Source: Amoebophrya sp. A120
Taxonomy: Eukaryota > Sar > Dinophyceae > Syndiniales > Amoebophryaceae
Assembly (NCBI GenBank): GCA_905178155.1
Contig: CAJINV010000001.1
Span: 13,971,265-14,035,264, forward strand
Direction of reading: 5' to 3'
Length of the DNA stretch: 64,000 nucleotides
Every line of letters starts with the position of its first letter. Position 1 is the stretch's first letter. The notes beneath the pieces were generated by a model, which was not told the DNA's origin, ran no database searches, and was given only the letters and a program-made list of their open reading frames with translations. The position numbers and the translations under genes are program-made. Of this stretch, positions 49,723-62,800 are shown one piece after another.

Positions 49723-52700
49723 TCAATCTTTCAGTTTGTAGTACTTCAGGGTTGCTGGGTCGTAGTAAACTCCAAGGAGAGGGTCGTACATTACCTCGAT
49801 GTAAGCGCCAGGATTTTGCTCCACCGCTCGGTCCGGCGAGGTTATCGGCACTACAGGCGGCGTAAAGGGACGCTTCATCTGATGGTACGGAATGTTATCC
49901 GGGTGGGAGTAGGACGAGGATGGTTCACTACCCGTTGACGCGGAAGCGCGGGGTTGGCTCCGCTGCTGTTCAAAAGCAAGTGAGCTGCGCGACTGCTGGT
50001 GTTGGAAAGCGCGAGAAGCAGTTGCTACTCCATCGGTTCCCTGCCCAGACTCCCGTTTGGGCGAGAAGGAGCGGGTACTTTCTGGTTCTTGCATAGACGG
50101 TGGGTCGCGTTTCATTTGCAGCTGCGGATGAACCAGCGGTTGACCAAAAGCAGCGCTGGCTGGCGCTTCACGCGCGGTTATTCTTGGGTCGGGTGGATCT
50201 ACTCCCGGCCTGTAGTTGTTCATATTGAGTTTGCTGAAAAACGAATGAAACTGCAAGCTCATGCAGACCCTGAGTAATGCTAATGCATATGCAAAACTCA
50301 GTACCAGTAGCAGTTCGTGCATCAGCATCACAACACGTTGAAAGATCAAATGATAATGAAGAGAATCGCGATTTTCCTTTAGTTGCTCAGTCGTACTAGT
50401 AACTTACCTGCCGCGTCCGCCGGCTGAGATGCTTGCGTGATTCGGCAAACCGGGACTCAGGTAGGTGTCCGCCGCATTTCGGGAGGCATGAATCGAAGAT
50501 GCTTCTTGCTCCGTTGTAAGTCCCTTCGTTGGAGAGGAGCGTGTCCAGTTGATGCCGGTGTCACGCTTGTCTTTTGGGTCCAGCTGCGTTGATTTTTTCA
50601 GATTTTCCATGCTGTAGCGAAACACCTCCTCGCTGGGCCCAAGCACAAAGTCGTCCTCTCCCGTAGTCCCGCACAAAACATTGGGTGTATCGGGAAGAAG
50701 CTCGTTCGGGGTGCTGGGTAAGAACCCGCCCTCTTGCGAGTACCGGGTGTTGGTTGCCGTGGGCACCAGCTTCGTGTTGCGATACAAACGAAACCCCTCG
50801 TCCTCCGGAGATAGCTCATTCGAGGGCGCAGACGCAGACGGCGACCGTTGCACCGCTTGTTGACCTCGTTTTCGCCGCTCTGGCGAATTCGTTGCCATGC
50901 TCGTTGTCGTTGCTGCTGGATTTGTACTGCTGGTAATATCGTGTCCTGATAGTGATATCTTGTTTGCGTGGTTTGCTGTGTCGGCAACCTTTGACGATGA
51001 CTCTCGCTGTTGCAAAAAACTCGTCGCTTCAAACTCGTTCCGCTCCGCTGCTTGCAACGGGTTGCCGTATTCTTGCACGTGCCTGTCCGGAGGTAGTTGG
51101 TGGTTTAGTTGTGTATGACTGCCAATTCCCCGCCCGACACGCTCTCCCTGCTTATTCTGACCCTGCTGTTGCTGCATTTCTTTGCTAGGTGGGGCGGAAG
51201 CTCTATTGCTTTGCCGAAGTGTGGTCTGTTCCTCTTTTCGAGCTACTGCAGCTACAGCACCATCTTCGTACGACTTTCGACCTTGCAAATTCCCCTGCGC
51301 GGCAGCCTGTTTGCGCGCTTGCATCTCTGCTCGCTTCGCGTAGAAATTCGTCGAGTGCTTTATCGAAGAGAGCATGGACGACGAGCTGACGCTACCACCC
51401 ACTTCCGCGTTCGGCGCATAAGAAAATCGCATGCGATCGACAGACGATTTCATGGGCGATGCGCTCTTTATCGGGGAAGCGGTCTTTTTCAGCGGCGAGA
51501 TGAAACCCGAGGAAGCTGAGGCGGATGGCACATGATTAGACCCCTTCAGATCCACCACGGGCCGGGTAGAAGTAGAGGAAGGCGCGGGCGCGACGTGCTC
51601 GGTAGACCGATGCGGATTGTGCAAGCTCGTTGCTGTCGTAGTGCTCGTGCTTGGGCCCATGTACGAGTATCGCATGTCCGCGCCGGGATGCGGATCCGTT
51701 GACGAAACAATTTCCGTCATGCTCGTCGAGATATGGCCGCGCGGCCGGCGTGTCGGCGAAACGCCGGAAGCGTGTCGCCGCTGTGTCAGCACTGTAGTCG
51801 TTCGAGCCCCCTGCTGCGAAGCTACTGCACTCGAGGTGGTCTTGTTGCCTGTAGTGGTCGGATTCCCAGTGCGTCGTTGCCCAGTAGCAGCTGCAGCCGT
51901 TGCCGTCTGTACTGTTGCCGGAGAGGGCGCAAGTTTTTCCACAATTGGTTCTATCATGAGCTCGTCAAAACCGTCATGCACAGTTGCTTTTTGCGGCGCA
52001 GAGACAGAGGTCGCTGCAGATGATACCAAGACTTCGCGATTGAGGTCGGGAGATGGGTCCGTTGCCCCCCGGTGTGACGATTGAGTAGTCATCTGCTCCG
52101 GCTGGTGGTCCTCATCCTCTAGCACTGGCGCGAGGATCGGTGCGAGGGATTCTTTGCTTGTCTTGTCCTGGTGGCTCGGCACTTCGTCAGCGAAACTGTC
52201 ACGAGACGCAGTTAATGAGGAGGAAAATGGAGGAACATTTGTTGCAGCGCCAACCTGTTGATCTGTTACGCCACTACTTCCGAACGTCGGACTAGATTGC
52301 GCATACAGCATCGGCATCCCGGTCGTCCGAAGCACACCAGCATTCGATGTGGTCGTCGCTGCAGGAGGGGCAACAGCATCGCTGCTCGCACCACTCATTC
52401 CGATTGCACTCATTGACGATATGGTGGCAGCGTTCGGCGGTACATTGAAGCTGTACCGCATAGACGACTGCGGTAGGGCTTCCAACGTCACATTCGAGTT
52501 CCGCCGTTTGTGCGGACTCATTTTTGATGCACCTTGGCCTGCATTGTTTCCTCCACCGCTCGTCCCTGCACCTGGATTCGGACCGTTTGTGGCGGACAGG
52601 CCCACAGTGACCGGAGAGATCGACTTTACGGGCGAGTTGGTGGAAGAATTGTGTGACGGAGGGGCTTTCATGTCTAGATCGCCGTAGTCTTCGTCCTTAT

Positions 52701-54203
52701 GGATAGTCGCCATCGCTGCAAGTGACGAGGAAGAGGAAGACGATGCAGCGCTGTTCCCAGACAGTACCGGCTGCTGCAGGTCTTGCAATGCTCCTCCTTC
52801 TCGGTCTGATGGAGGTTGTACAACTGTCGCAGGCGGCTGGTGGTGCCAGGGGTTCGAGGTCTGCACTCCACCTGCTGCGGTAGCACCGCGCGAAACCGCA
52901 GACGTTGTCCCCATTGGGTGCTTTCTCGCCGGCCCGCTGGAAGACCGACTCCCAGAACTACCCGCCACGACGCCACCGCTGACACTTGCCAAGTTCTTCG
53001 AAGTGAACGGCTGCTGCCCTGGCTGGTGGCCAAAGCTAGCTCCACCCGGCTGCCCCCAACCGCTCTTGGGGGTGGTGGTCGTTGACGACGGGTGGTCGAG
53101 TTGGGCGAGCTTTTTCTTGTGCGCCGGCACGAAGTTTTTCGTTCCCCGGGAGGAGGAGGACAGAAACGAGCTGTTGTTCGGCGTCGTTCCACCGCCACAA
53201 ACCCCATTACCGCCATCCGACAGGTCGAGGCTGCTGTCGTGCGTGCTGCCGTCGATGAACGAGCGCTCGATCGGGGCGTTCTCGTGGATAAAACTCGCCT
53301 CGTGGCTCGCCCCGCCCGGCGTCCCCGAGGAGTCGCTCGCGTAAAGCGAGGCCGAGTAGAACCCCGGCTGGTTCCCGCGGGGGCCGCCGCTGCCGGCGCC
53401 GGGCGTCGGCCCGGACGTATTCAAAGCAGCACTCGTGTTCGCCGCGGTGGGCGTGACGCGCTCTATGGACGCAGACCGGTCGCGCTGCTGGCCGGCGCGA
53501 GCAGGGTTCTGCTGCTGGTCCGCTGTTGTCTGCTGCTCCATCGATCCGCGATGCCGCGCCCAGGTCTGCTGGTCTGTGTCCAAGGGTTGCAGCCGGTGGC
53601 GCGTACTGCGTGGCCCCGACCACGTGTTCTCCAGCACGTCGGTAGGCGCGTCGCCGCGCTCCTTGTTTTCGTTCTTGGCATTGAGAACAAAGTCTCCCCT
53701 CGCTGTCGGCACCCGCAGACCAGACCTGATGAAGCTTATATTCTTCTTTTGCTACGTATCATGGAAAACATATTATTTTTTCGTCTTCTCATCAGGATCA
53801 GCAAAACAAAAACATGATCGTGATCGAAGTTATTTCAGACTGTTTACGATTTCGTGGATCGGTTCTTGCTTAGCATGAGTCCTGAGGTGGTGTGGTGCAG
53901 CTTGTGTTTGCTCCCCTGCAGCTGTTCCTTGTCCGCCGCTGCGGAGCCGGAATCGGCCCACGCGTTCGTTTGTCGCAACATCATGTGTGGGGCGCCGGAA
54001 CCACGGTCGCTCGACAGAGATCGTTTGTTCTTCATGCGCTGCGTCGAGTGGTGGTCCGCCGCACTGGCGGTACTTGTCTCCAGCAAGATTAGCGAATCCT
54101 CTTCACTTCCACGCCGGCTGCGCCGTGTCGCGGTGGTCGAGCTTCCCTCTTTATCGACATCCTGGGCCGGAAGCTGAGTTTGCGAATTTAAGTTGAGGAG
54201 CAT
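49723..54203 (-). CDS. Large disordered hypothetical protein with recurring RYS motifs, 1,394 residues
   Basis: Function not recognised. ATG 54203; exons 54203-53848, 53725-50408 and 50233-49723, with GT-AG introns (GTAAAC...TTCATCAG, GTAAGT...TTTTTCAG), exactly 1,395 codons. Nearly the whole protein is Ser/Thr/Ala/Gly/Gln-rich and probably disordered. Five spaced copies of an Arg-Tyr/Phe-Ser motif stand out: MRYSFNVPP, MRYSYMGP, MRFSYAPN, FRYSMEN and TRYSQEG. They could be short linear binding or phosphorylation motifs. The C-terminus ends with a compact, probably ordered segment, PGAYIEVMYDPLLGVYYDPATLKYYKLKD. Such proteins are common as scaffold or cytoskeletal components, but that role is not shown here. 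Confidence 0.65.
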
Positions 54204-54216
54204 GCCGCAGGAATCT

Positions 54217-56832
54217 TTACAAACACGAATGCGCTCTTCTACAACTAGATTGCAGGAGGAAGATCAAGATCAACGGAGAATCGAAAGAAGTTTGAAAACT
54301 GTAGAAAATGAGCAAGAGGTTGCTGGAGCTGCAAACAAGTAGCAGCAGCCAGGCCATTGGAGATAGAAGTACGCGATTCTGCAGCGAATTCCTGGATGCG
54401 TGCCGGCGTTTTTGTTTCGCGGCATAACTGGTCGAAGGCGCAGCTGAAGCGGTGGGCTCCACCCCGGGAGCACCTCCGCCCCGGACCAACATCTCCTCGT
54501 AAGAGAATTCGTCTGCAGCTGGGACGTTGGTGAGGGACATCTGCGAGATGTCCAGCAGCTGACTCGAAGCGGCATGCTGGTCCCCAGCCGCGTGCTGCGC
54601 TTGCTGCAACGGGAATGCAGCGCTGGAGGAACTGCTTCCCCCTGCTGTAAGAGTTCCTGTTAGGTGTAACGCAAGCGGCTGTTGCGCGTGGCCGAGCGTC
54701 GCTCCACCGGAGGCGGATGCAGGCCCCCCGCCGCGACCCCTCGTGCGGAGCTGCTGCGTCTGCGTTAGTGTTCCGGTGTTGTTCAGCAGCGATGGCACAG
54801 AAGATTGCGACTCCTTACTCGATGAGGTAGAGGTTGTTGGCGGAAATTTGTTTCCTGCCCCCTGGCCGCCGTTTTGGTCGGCTGCAAAGGACGTATTTTG
54901 GAGCTCGTGCAATTGTCCCTGCTGGAAAAACAACCCGTTGACCAGAACTGTCGCCGATGTCACGCTTTGCGCCGGAAAGTCCAGGCTTTTTGGTATTTTT
55001 TCCGCGAAGGAGCGCAGGGTGATATCCTGTGCAAAAGTATCGTACTCGTATAAATGCTACCGCTTTTTTTTGCATGAAGTCACTTCGAAGTTGGTGGGAG
55101 GTTGTTGGGAAGTCGGTGGAGAAGTTCGTGAGAAGTCGGCGCCGAAGTTGGTGCGGAGGCCCGTGAGAAGTGGCGGGACGTGTTGGCGTCGTCATCGCCC
55201 CGGCCGAGTGCCGCGGCACGGCACTCCGCCGTGGCGAGTTCTGTCCCCCTCGCTGCTTGCAGCTGCAGCTGCAAGGGCTGGAAAGAACTGCGCTACAGGT
55301 AAATAGAAAGACGGCAACTGCCACGCTTTTTATTTATTTGCAGCGCTGCTCGACCAGGTTGCGCGACGGCTCCACGCACGAAAACGTATAGAAGATGCGG
55401 CAAAAGTTGCGTCTTTGATGGCTGCACGCACAGACGCCTCTCTGATGGTTGCGCGCGCGCGACGATGTGGCGCTGCACGTCGCAGAGGCGCGGAAGTTGT
55501 TCACGTAGTCTCAATTGCAGCACTACGTATAAATCAGCAAAGTCGATTGATTTCGTAACTAATAATAAGAAGGCTTTGTTTTCTTTTGCCAAAAAACGCA
55601 GTTGTGCGTGACGCCTACACGTTATATGACATTTTTTCCTACGATACTTCTCAACAACCTCTCAACAACTTCCAAACAACTTCCTCCCCAACATCGCTAC
55701 GAACATCCGACCAGCTTCGTAATTTTTTAAAGGCTTCATGCAATTAATTTTTATAGGAAGGTCTGCTCTCCCAAATTAATTGCGTGACGCCTCCAAAAGA
55801 TCACTTGCAGGAGCCCGCAAGCTTTTAGCAGCAAGAGGCGTCCGAGCCTCCACACGCGGAGGCGCGGCCGAAGTATGCACAGCCAAACTAATTCGCGACT
55901 GCGCACGCGGTGGCGGCCACGAATCGAGCATAAAGAAATTGGCGCTCCTACAATTCAAATCCGCACCAATGCCCAGAAAAAACCCAGCCGCCGACTTCCG
56001 CCAACTTCTCAACAACAGCTGGGAAGTTGGTGAAAAGGTTGGGGAGAAGTTGGTGGGAAGTTGGTTAGAAGTACGCGAGAAGCTGGCGAGAAGTTGGTGA
56101 GATGTTTGATGCAGAAAAAAGCGGGATCTATACGAGTACGATACTTTTGCACAGGATAGGTGAAGATTTTGCGCAATTTGCACTCCTGACTGATGGAAAT
56201 CAGATCGAGCGATTTGAACTGCACACTCGGACCCCAGGCGTTCCTCAAAACGCTCGGCAGGTCGATGCACAGGTTGATCCACTGACCGCGCGGAACAGGC
56301 TCCGTGCAGCCCTGGACGGGAAAGCGGGCGTGTAGGGGATTCACACTCTTGTCCTTTACCGCATGGGAGAACGCAACGCGACGACGTGTCTTGCTTCCGT
56401 CCGTCACACCAAGCTCCAGGGTGAAGGTCCGATCCTTTTGGACGTCCTGATAGTAGGTGGGTTGGGTCTTGTTCTTGTTTCGCATCACTCAGATAATTTC
56501 TCGGTTGCGTGTATGTCTCGTTCGAACGAAGATTTATCGTTTACATTCATACACTTACCAGCAAAGAACGCCTGTGATACTACTCGTACCTCGCAAAGTA
56601 GCAACTGGAAGACCAAAATCGGCTGAAAAAGCTGCAAGCTTCTGTTCGCGTCTTTGGGTAGCTGAAGGCTCGGTGACGTGGCACTCTGCGAGGAGTGGTA
56701 GATGTAGCCACGAATGGCCTTATCGTAGACTCGCTGGACCGTCGGCGCGACCTTCCACGATACCGTCGGATTCGAACCCTGGGTCGTCAAAACCTCAAAG
56801 GATGGTCCTCCTTGATAAGCTTTGTCAAACAT
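54217..56832 (-). CDS. CFAP20DC: CFAP20 domain-containing protein (CFAP20DC/C3orf67-like)
   Basis: Relatives of the ciliary protein CFAP20. ATG 56832; exons 56832-56590, 56446-56159 and 55017-54217, exactly 444 codons when the 1,136-bp introner (55023-56158) and one 5-bp repeat are removed. The N-terminus MFDKAYQGGPSFEVLTTQG matches the CFAP20DC start (MFKNEYQGGAFVEIFSAQG). LQLPKDANRSLQLFQPILVFQ, LHARFPV, WINLCIDLPSVL and QFKSLDLISISQECKLRKIFT follow in order. Across the introner the reading resumes as LRSFAEKIP, as in the human KIFTLKS. The C-terminal 230 residues are Ser/Gln/Gly-rich with a short motif, ADEFSYEEMLVRGG, and end with a hydrophobic stretch that may be a membrane span or a misplaced end. 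The first intron is ordinary GT-AG. Confidence 0.88.
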
Positions 56833-59800
56833 CGTGAGTGCTGCTTATTGGCAACTTCGTCTTTTGAATATAAGTTTAAGTGTCGCTGAAATCAATAGCC
56901 CCTTGTTTGTGTGTCTCTCCTACTTGGTTTATACGTGTAGCGTGTGAAAAATTTGAATTTATTCCCATTGGAGTTTTTCTACTTCAGAATCCACACGTAC
57001 ACATAGTACTTCGTTGTGACACTACTAGTGCCACCAGTCTTGATTTGCTATTTAAATACTTTTTTTTTTCGCATGTGCTTTTGAATTTTCAACAGCATCT
57101 TCTCTGTGCCAAGCACTAGCTGCGCCCGCCCAACTGCTTCAGCCCCAATGAAGCAAAGTGCGCATCATCATATTGCTCGGAAACCAGCACGGTGGAACAG
57201 GCTGCCCAATTTATGTGAGTGTCAGTATCGCCGATTTGCGTCATCCATCGCTATCGGGGCAACCAATGACACAGTTTTTGATCATCGTTCTTCTTTCATG
57301 CTGCTGCTGATTCATCGCATGTTCACGATGAAAAAATCCTACATTGCCTACCAAAAAAACCATCACAATGCTGCAACTGCAGCCGGCACTGCAATTGCAA
57401 TCCCAGGCAGTTTGCGTGAATAGCCAAAGCCATGTATATTTGAAACGTAATCTACCACTTTGCTTGATACGGAAATTGCCTATCTTTCCAAACCTCATAT
57501 CTTGTTCTTGGAAAAAAGTAAATTTGTGTTGGGCCAGCAGGCGGGGAAGCACGTCAAAAAATACGTACGGCAAAAACGTTGCCCCTCTGCACCTAGCTAA
57601 AGAGTTAAAGTGTTTTTCGCTAATTTTTGTTCGAGCGGTAGCGTCATGCTCGACCCCAGTACTTTTGGATTTACTTGTATACTTGAAACGAGTTGTACTT
57701 AACTTAATGGACCCACGCGTTAACGGAACAGATTGTGGAAAAGTCAGTGTAAAACGATTGATAATGAGTAAAAATCTGTATCTGGTAGCCTTCAGACAAC
57801 TTTCACTTGGTAGCTGGGTGCTATCAAGTTTAGTTTTCTTCGAAAAGCTTAAACCCAAATTTGATGTCCGACAAAAACCTTCTACAACTGATCTTCTACA
57901 TCTAGCACAGCAATCTCGCCATAGTCTCCGGGGTCGCCTTGCGATCACGCACGTCGCCCTCCGAGGATTGCCTTCTGTCTACATCTCAGTCACAACTACA
58001 TCTACAACGTAACAATGGCACTTTTACAGCTAATTCTGTTTATCGTGTCAAACTTGCTTGAACTATCTACGTACTTACAGATACCCTAGTCTACGTAAAA
58101 CAGTCACGATATGACCTAACTTCTCAGCACTCTGCCCCAGGGTCCACACCACACACACGACCATAAGGGTCATGTGTTTGCTTTTTCGCCGTTGCAGCAG
58201 CTCCCCTTGTTTGGACTATTGCTGGTCTCTGCTTCCCTGTAGAAGATGAAGATCCTCTTCTACTACTTCTCGACCTGGTCACGTGCTCTAGCCTCAAGCG
58301 ATGCGCCAGTGCTGGAGATAGCACGTCGCCGTGCAAAAGGTCCCGCCTAATGCGGTACAAAAGCTTCACCGCACTCAGCTCCCTTGTTGACGTGCTGCAT
58401 TCTTTTCTCCAGCGCGACTGTTTGATTGCGGCAGTCGCTAGATCTGCATGCGAGGAGCCACGGGCCACCGAGAATGGGTTGCTTGCCTTGATTTTACCCG
58501 CCTTTCTTCCCCTACCTGAAGTTGCCGTCCCAGCGATTTGCTTGCGGGAGAGCCACAGTTGGAGGCCGTTTCTATGTTTTGATTGTTCCTGCCCGTTTAG
58601 GTTAGCGTTCTCATCCTCTACAGCTGCCACGGCTTGCCACCTGCCCGTCTCTACGAGACAGAGTCTTCGCTGATCGCGTGCGTCTCCCGCAATGGTATGT
58701 CTGATGAGAGAAGTCCGCGTAGAAATAGAACGAGCGAGAACAGACGTCGTCTGTGATGCTGCTGACTCACCTTCTGAAGCGCGATTTTGCTTCTGCTCTC
58801 CGAAAAACAAGCATTTCGCCGCGTCATCAGAACTGCCGCCGTTTTTTTGAACCAGCATCCCGAGGTCGAATGCGACACAGTCCGGATCAGTGGCACAAAT
58901 GCGCGCGCAGTTTCCTATTCTTTCATCGAGTGACTTTTTGAGATCGGTTTCCCCTTCTGTTAAATGCTGCAACTGGAAATCCGTGATGGGGAGGAAGCCG
59001 TGGCCGTCGTCTCTTTTTCGCCCGCAATTCCCGACGGAGTGGCGGAAGCTAGTCGTGCCTGGTGTTGCAGGGATTGGTTTTGTTCTTGATTCTCTTTCCT
59101 CACTAGCTTCTATCCATGTAGCGACCGCGTCGTTCCGTCGAGCTATTACGTCTTTTCTCTTTACCTTTATCTTGGTGCACCCGTGCAGCTCTTGCCCTGC
59201 GTGGTGACTTCGCGGCGGTATTGTCGAGCACAAGGACCACACCGGTTCCCGTGCGAGGGACGAGGATCTTTCCTCCTGCACACAGCCCGCATCGTGCAGC
59301 ATGACGCAGTTGGACTCTCCGTCGCTGCAGGCTCTCTCTGCTTCGCCGAGCGTCATTCTCACATTTGCGTCGCAGTATGCGTCGAAATTCTCCGGGTTGC
59401 CGACGCTTGGGCCGTCGATGTAAACGTCACTCGATGCGTCTGTGGAGCCCGATTCTGTATCCTCGGCACTGCTTTGACTTTGTCTCCAGCCTGCACCAGC
59501 AACCACTGTATCCGAGATACAAGAAGTCACCGCAGCTACTATTACATCCTGCACGCTTGGGTTGTGCGTGATGTCTTTCAGGGTTTCTCTTGCTTCGCGG
59601 TTTCTTCTCGTCGCGTTTTCCAACTCCGCCTGTCCTAAATCCTCACTGCTGAGTCGCATTTCAAGAGCAAGGCTTTCCAAAGTCACGACTTCCGAAGCTT
59701 TGTTTTCCAGCGCTGTTTTCTCCGTCGGGTTACTTCTAGCGCAGGCGAACCCTCTGCGTTGCGTTTCCCACTTCGCTGCTGCCTCCCCGACGGACAAGAG

Positions 59801-62800
59801 GATCTTCTCTTCTGCAGGAGTCGCCAAAACGGCGTCGTACTCTTCCCTGCAGATGCGGTCCGCGCGGCGTTGGTCGACAGGGAACAAACTCTTTACAACT
59901 CGTGCACACGTACTTCTACCTCTCGAAGGTGTCGTGCCTATCCCAACCCAGTCGGGAGAAGTTCCGCAGTCTACTGAAGAACTTGAGAGATGAGACAGAG
60001 ACTCTCGTGCTACCACATCTTCACTCGGTGATGCGGAAGTAGGCTCCGGCTTTGCGAGAGCAGCTGGTCTTTTCGGTGAAACGCAGACGCCAACGTAGGC
60101 CCGGTCTACTGCTGCAACGTCACCGCTCGCGCTTTCCGATTCGCAGTAGCCCTCGGAACCGCAGTCCATCTGTTCGCACGGATCTACGCACACGTCCGTT
60201 TCTTCCCCCTCGACGCTACTGAGGTGGAGCGCCACCCGATTGAAGCCGGACTTACAGGCCCGACAATCTCCCGGGAGTCCTTGGCGACGCGGGTCGTGGC
60301 ACTCGCACTGCGGCTCGCTTTTCGTTCCGCCAACACAGGTACCTCGATCGCCGCATTCGTCTCCGCAGACCGATAAACTGCAGGCTGGAGATTGTAGGGC
60401 CAAATCTACCTGTCCCGTCCAACCCGGGGCGCAGTCGTTCTTCCCCTGCGCGCAAGTGTACAACTCGGGTTGCGTCGGCAAAAAGGCGTGCGTCTCCTGG
60501 CGCGCAGCGCAGACACAGACGTGCTCCGTGGCGTCGACCACTTCACACACACCCTCCGTCAATTGCCCCATGTTGTCAGTTAGGGAGCAGTCCACGTTGA
60601 GACAGGGATCGTCTACAAATGGAACTTGGCATTCGTAAGTGAATCCGCCTGCGGAGAAAAGCGGTCGGCAAATCTCGTCTTCCTGGCAACTTCCTGGTGG
60701 GCAAGTGTCCGGCACACATTGTCTTGTCTGCACATCACGACGGAAGCCGACGAAGCACTCCTCGCATTTCTCTTCGTTCGGGACTGTACAATGCTTGTCG
60801 GTTGACGGAAGCCCTGCGGGTATACCTTCGTAAGTGCACTGACATGAAGACGCCGCGGGGTCTACTTCTGCAGTTGAGGGTGGAAGTCGTGTTGGAACAC
60901 AAGAGCCGCCGGCCGTTCTTTTGTTCTCTTCACCTTTTTGCTTCCTCTTCTCTACTTCTTCAGGGTCGTCTGAGATGAGTATGAGACTCGCGTCTTCGCT
61001 GTACGTCGTGCCTTCGTCGTCCACGTATTCGTAGCCCTCAGCACAGAATTCGCTGACTTTCCCTGCGGTAAGACCTCGTCGACAGCTGTGGCCCCCGTGC
61101 GCGACACACACGTGTTCGGCTGAAGTGAGCCACTCTTCCGGTTTGCCGTGAGGGCAAAGACAGCGATTGGGAAGGCATTCTGGTGTTTCATCATGCCCTT
61201 CCTCGGATTCTGGACTAGTTGCAACATCCTGCGGAGAGTGAAACCCGGCCAAGCAGTGGTTGTGGTGTCGCGAAATTTCCTCCTGAAAGAAACTTAGTGC
61301 CGGCTTGAGGAACGATCCCATGGCAGATATTCCAGGTCTAGCAATCTTGCTTTTCGCTTGGTTCGAGCCCACAGCAATGGGCGACCCACCTGCCGCAGCG
61401 GCTATTGCTGAAGCCGCATCCTTTTCTTCTATGTGGTACTTCTTGACGAAATCTTCCATGTATTTTTTTGAAAATTGTTTCTCTTTCACGGATCGCGACC
61501 GAGGACCGTGATGTCGCGAACTGCGCTCCTCAACGCCATGGAGCAACGCTCGGTGAGTTTCAGACAACGATATTCCATCAGACACGGGTGACGCTGCAGA
61601 AGTTCTTGCGCCGGTGGATTCATGTTTCGGCTCTTCGTCTTGACACTGCTTACTGAAGTGTGTATGGCAAAGTCTGCTCGTCGCACTCTCCGTTCGCCAG
61701 TACATGTTCTTTGTCTCGCAGAAACACGTGTTCGGCTCCCAGTCCCCGTCGACTTGGTGGTATCCCCACTTGTTGGTCACATCAGGAGGAACCATGTGGT
61801 AGTACTCTTGATTTTCATTTTCAGCCTGGTCCTCCGGCGCAGGATTTTTGCTCGTCTCTTGTTTCTGATTCACCAAAATTGGCATCTGCTGCTCTTGTTG
61901 CACGACCTCCCCTGATGTTCCTGCCTGCTTCTTAGTGACGAGGAAGGGATTTGCACCCGCGGCGGCAACCGCCTGGTCGTAGGTCATGCTGGTCGTGGTG
62001 TGGGTGTTGTCCATGGGTTGCGGTGCCTCCGCACAGAGTTTCGACACGACGTCATATGTGTACCCCGGTTTGCAGTCGTTCATCTTGCAACAGGTCATGC
62101 CGTTGTGCGGGCAGATGTCGTCTCCGGCCGACTGCCACTGCGTCGTGTTGCCATTCGCGCAGAAACACTGGTTCGCCTGGCACACGAAGGCTTTTCGCTG
62201 CTGACCGGTCGTGCTTGCGACGACCGGGACGTTCTTTTCCACCAACGAGTACCCCCGGTCGCAGAAGCGACAGGAAATCCCGCCGGACGCCTTGCAGCCG
62301 ATAGCCGGTTCCCCGTTCGGGCACTCGCAGGTCTTCTCCACACAGGTGTTCGTGTCCGGATCCAGCTCGTGGGTCGGCAGGCACTTCTCGCAGCTGTGCA
62401 TGCCGTAGGACTCGCACTTCGCACTGGGCACCGCGGTCCCGGAGCTGCAGATGCAGTCGTTGGGGATACACTGCCCCTTGGAAACGGACTTCCCCGGGCC
62501 GCAACTTGCGCACCTCTCCGCCCCTGCGAGAGGGCACTGTGCCCCCGTCGCTGGCGTTCCCCCCGGGTCGCTGCAGACACACACCCGGATCTCGCACACC
62601 TGCCGCTGGGTGCTGTAGTCGTAGCCGGTCAAACAGAAGTCTCTTTCCTCGTCTGGCGTGGTCGGGAGCGGGCAGCGGTACTTCTTCCACTGTTCGCACG
62701 CGCCGTGCGGGTCGCCGCTCGTCCACGACTGAAACTCCGAGGCGCTGTTCGCGCAGCTGCACTTCTGGGGTTTGCACGTGCCCATGTTTTTCACGCCCTC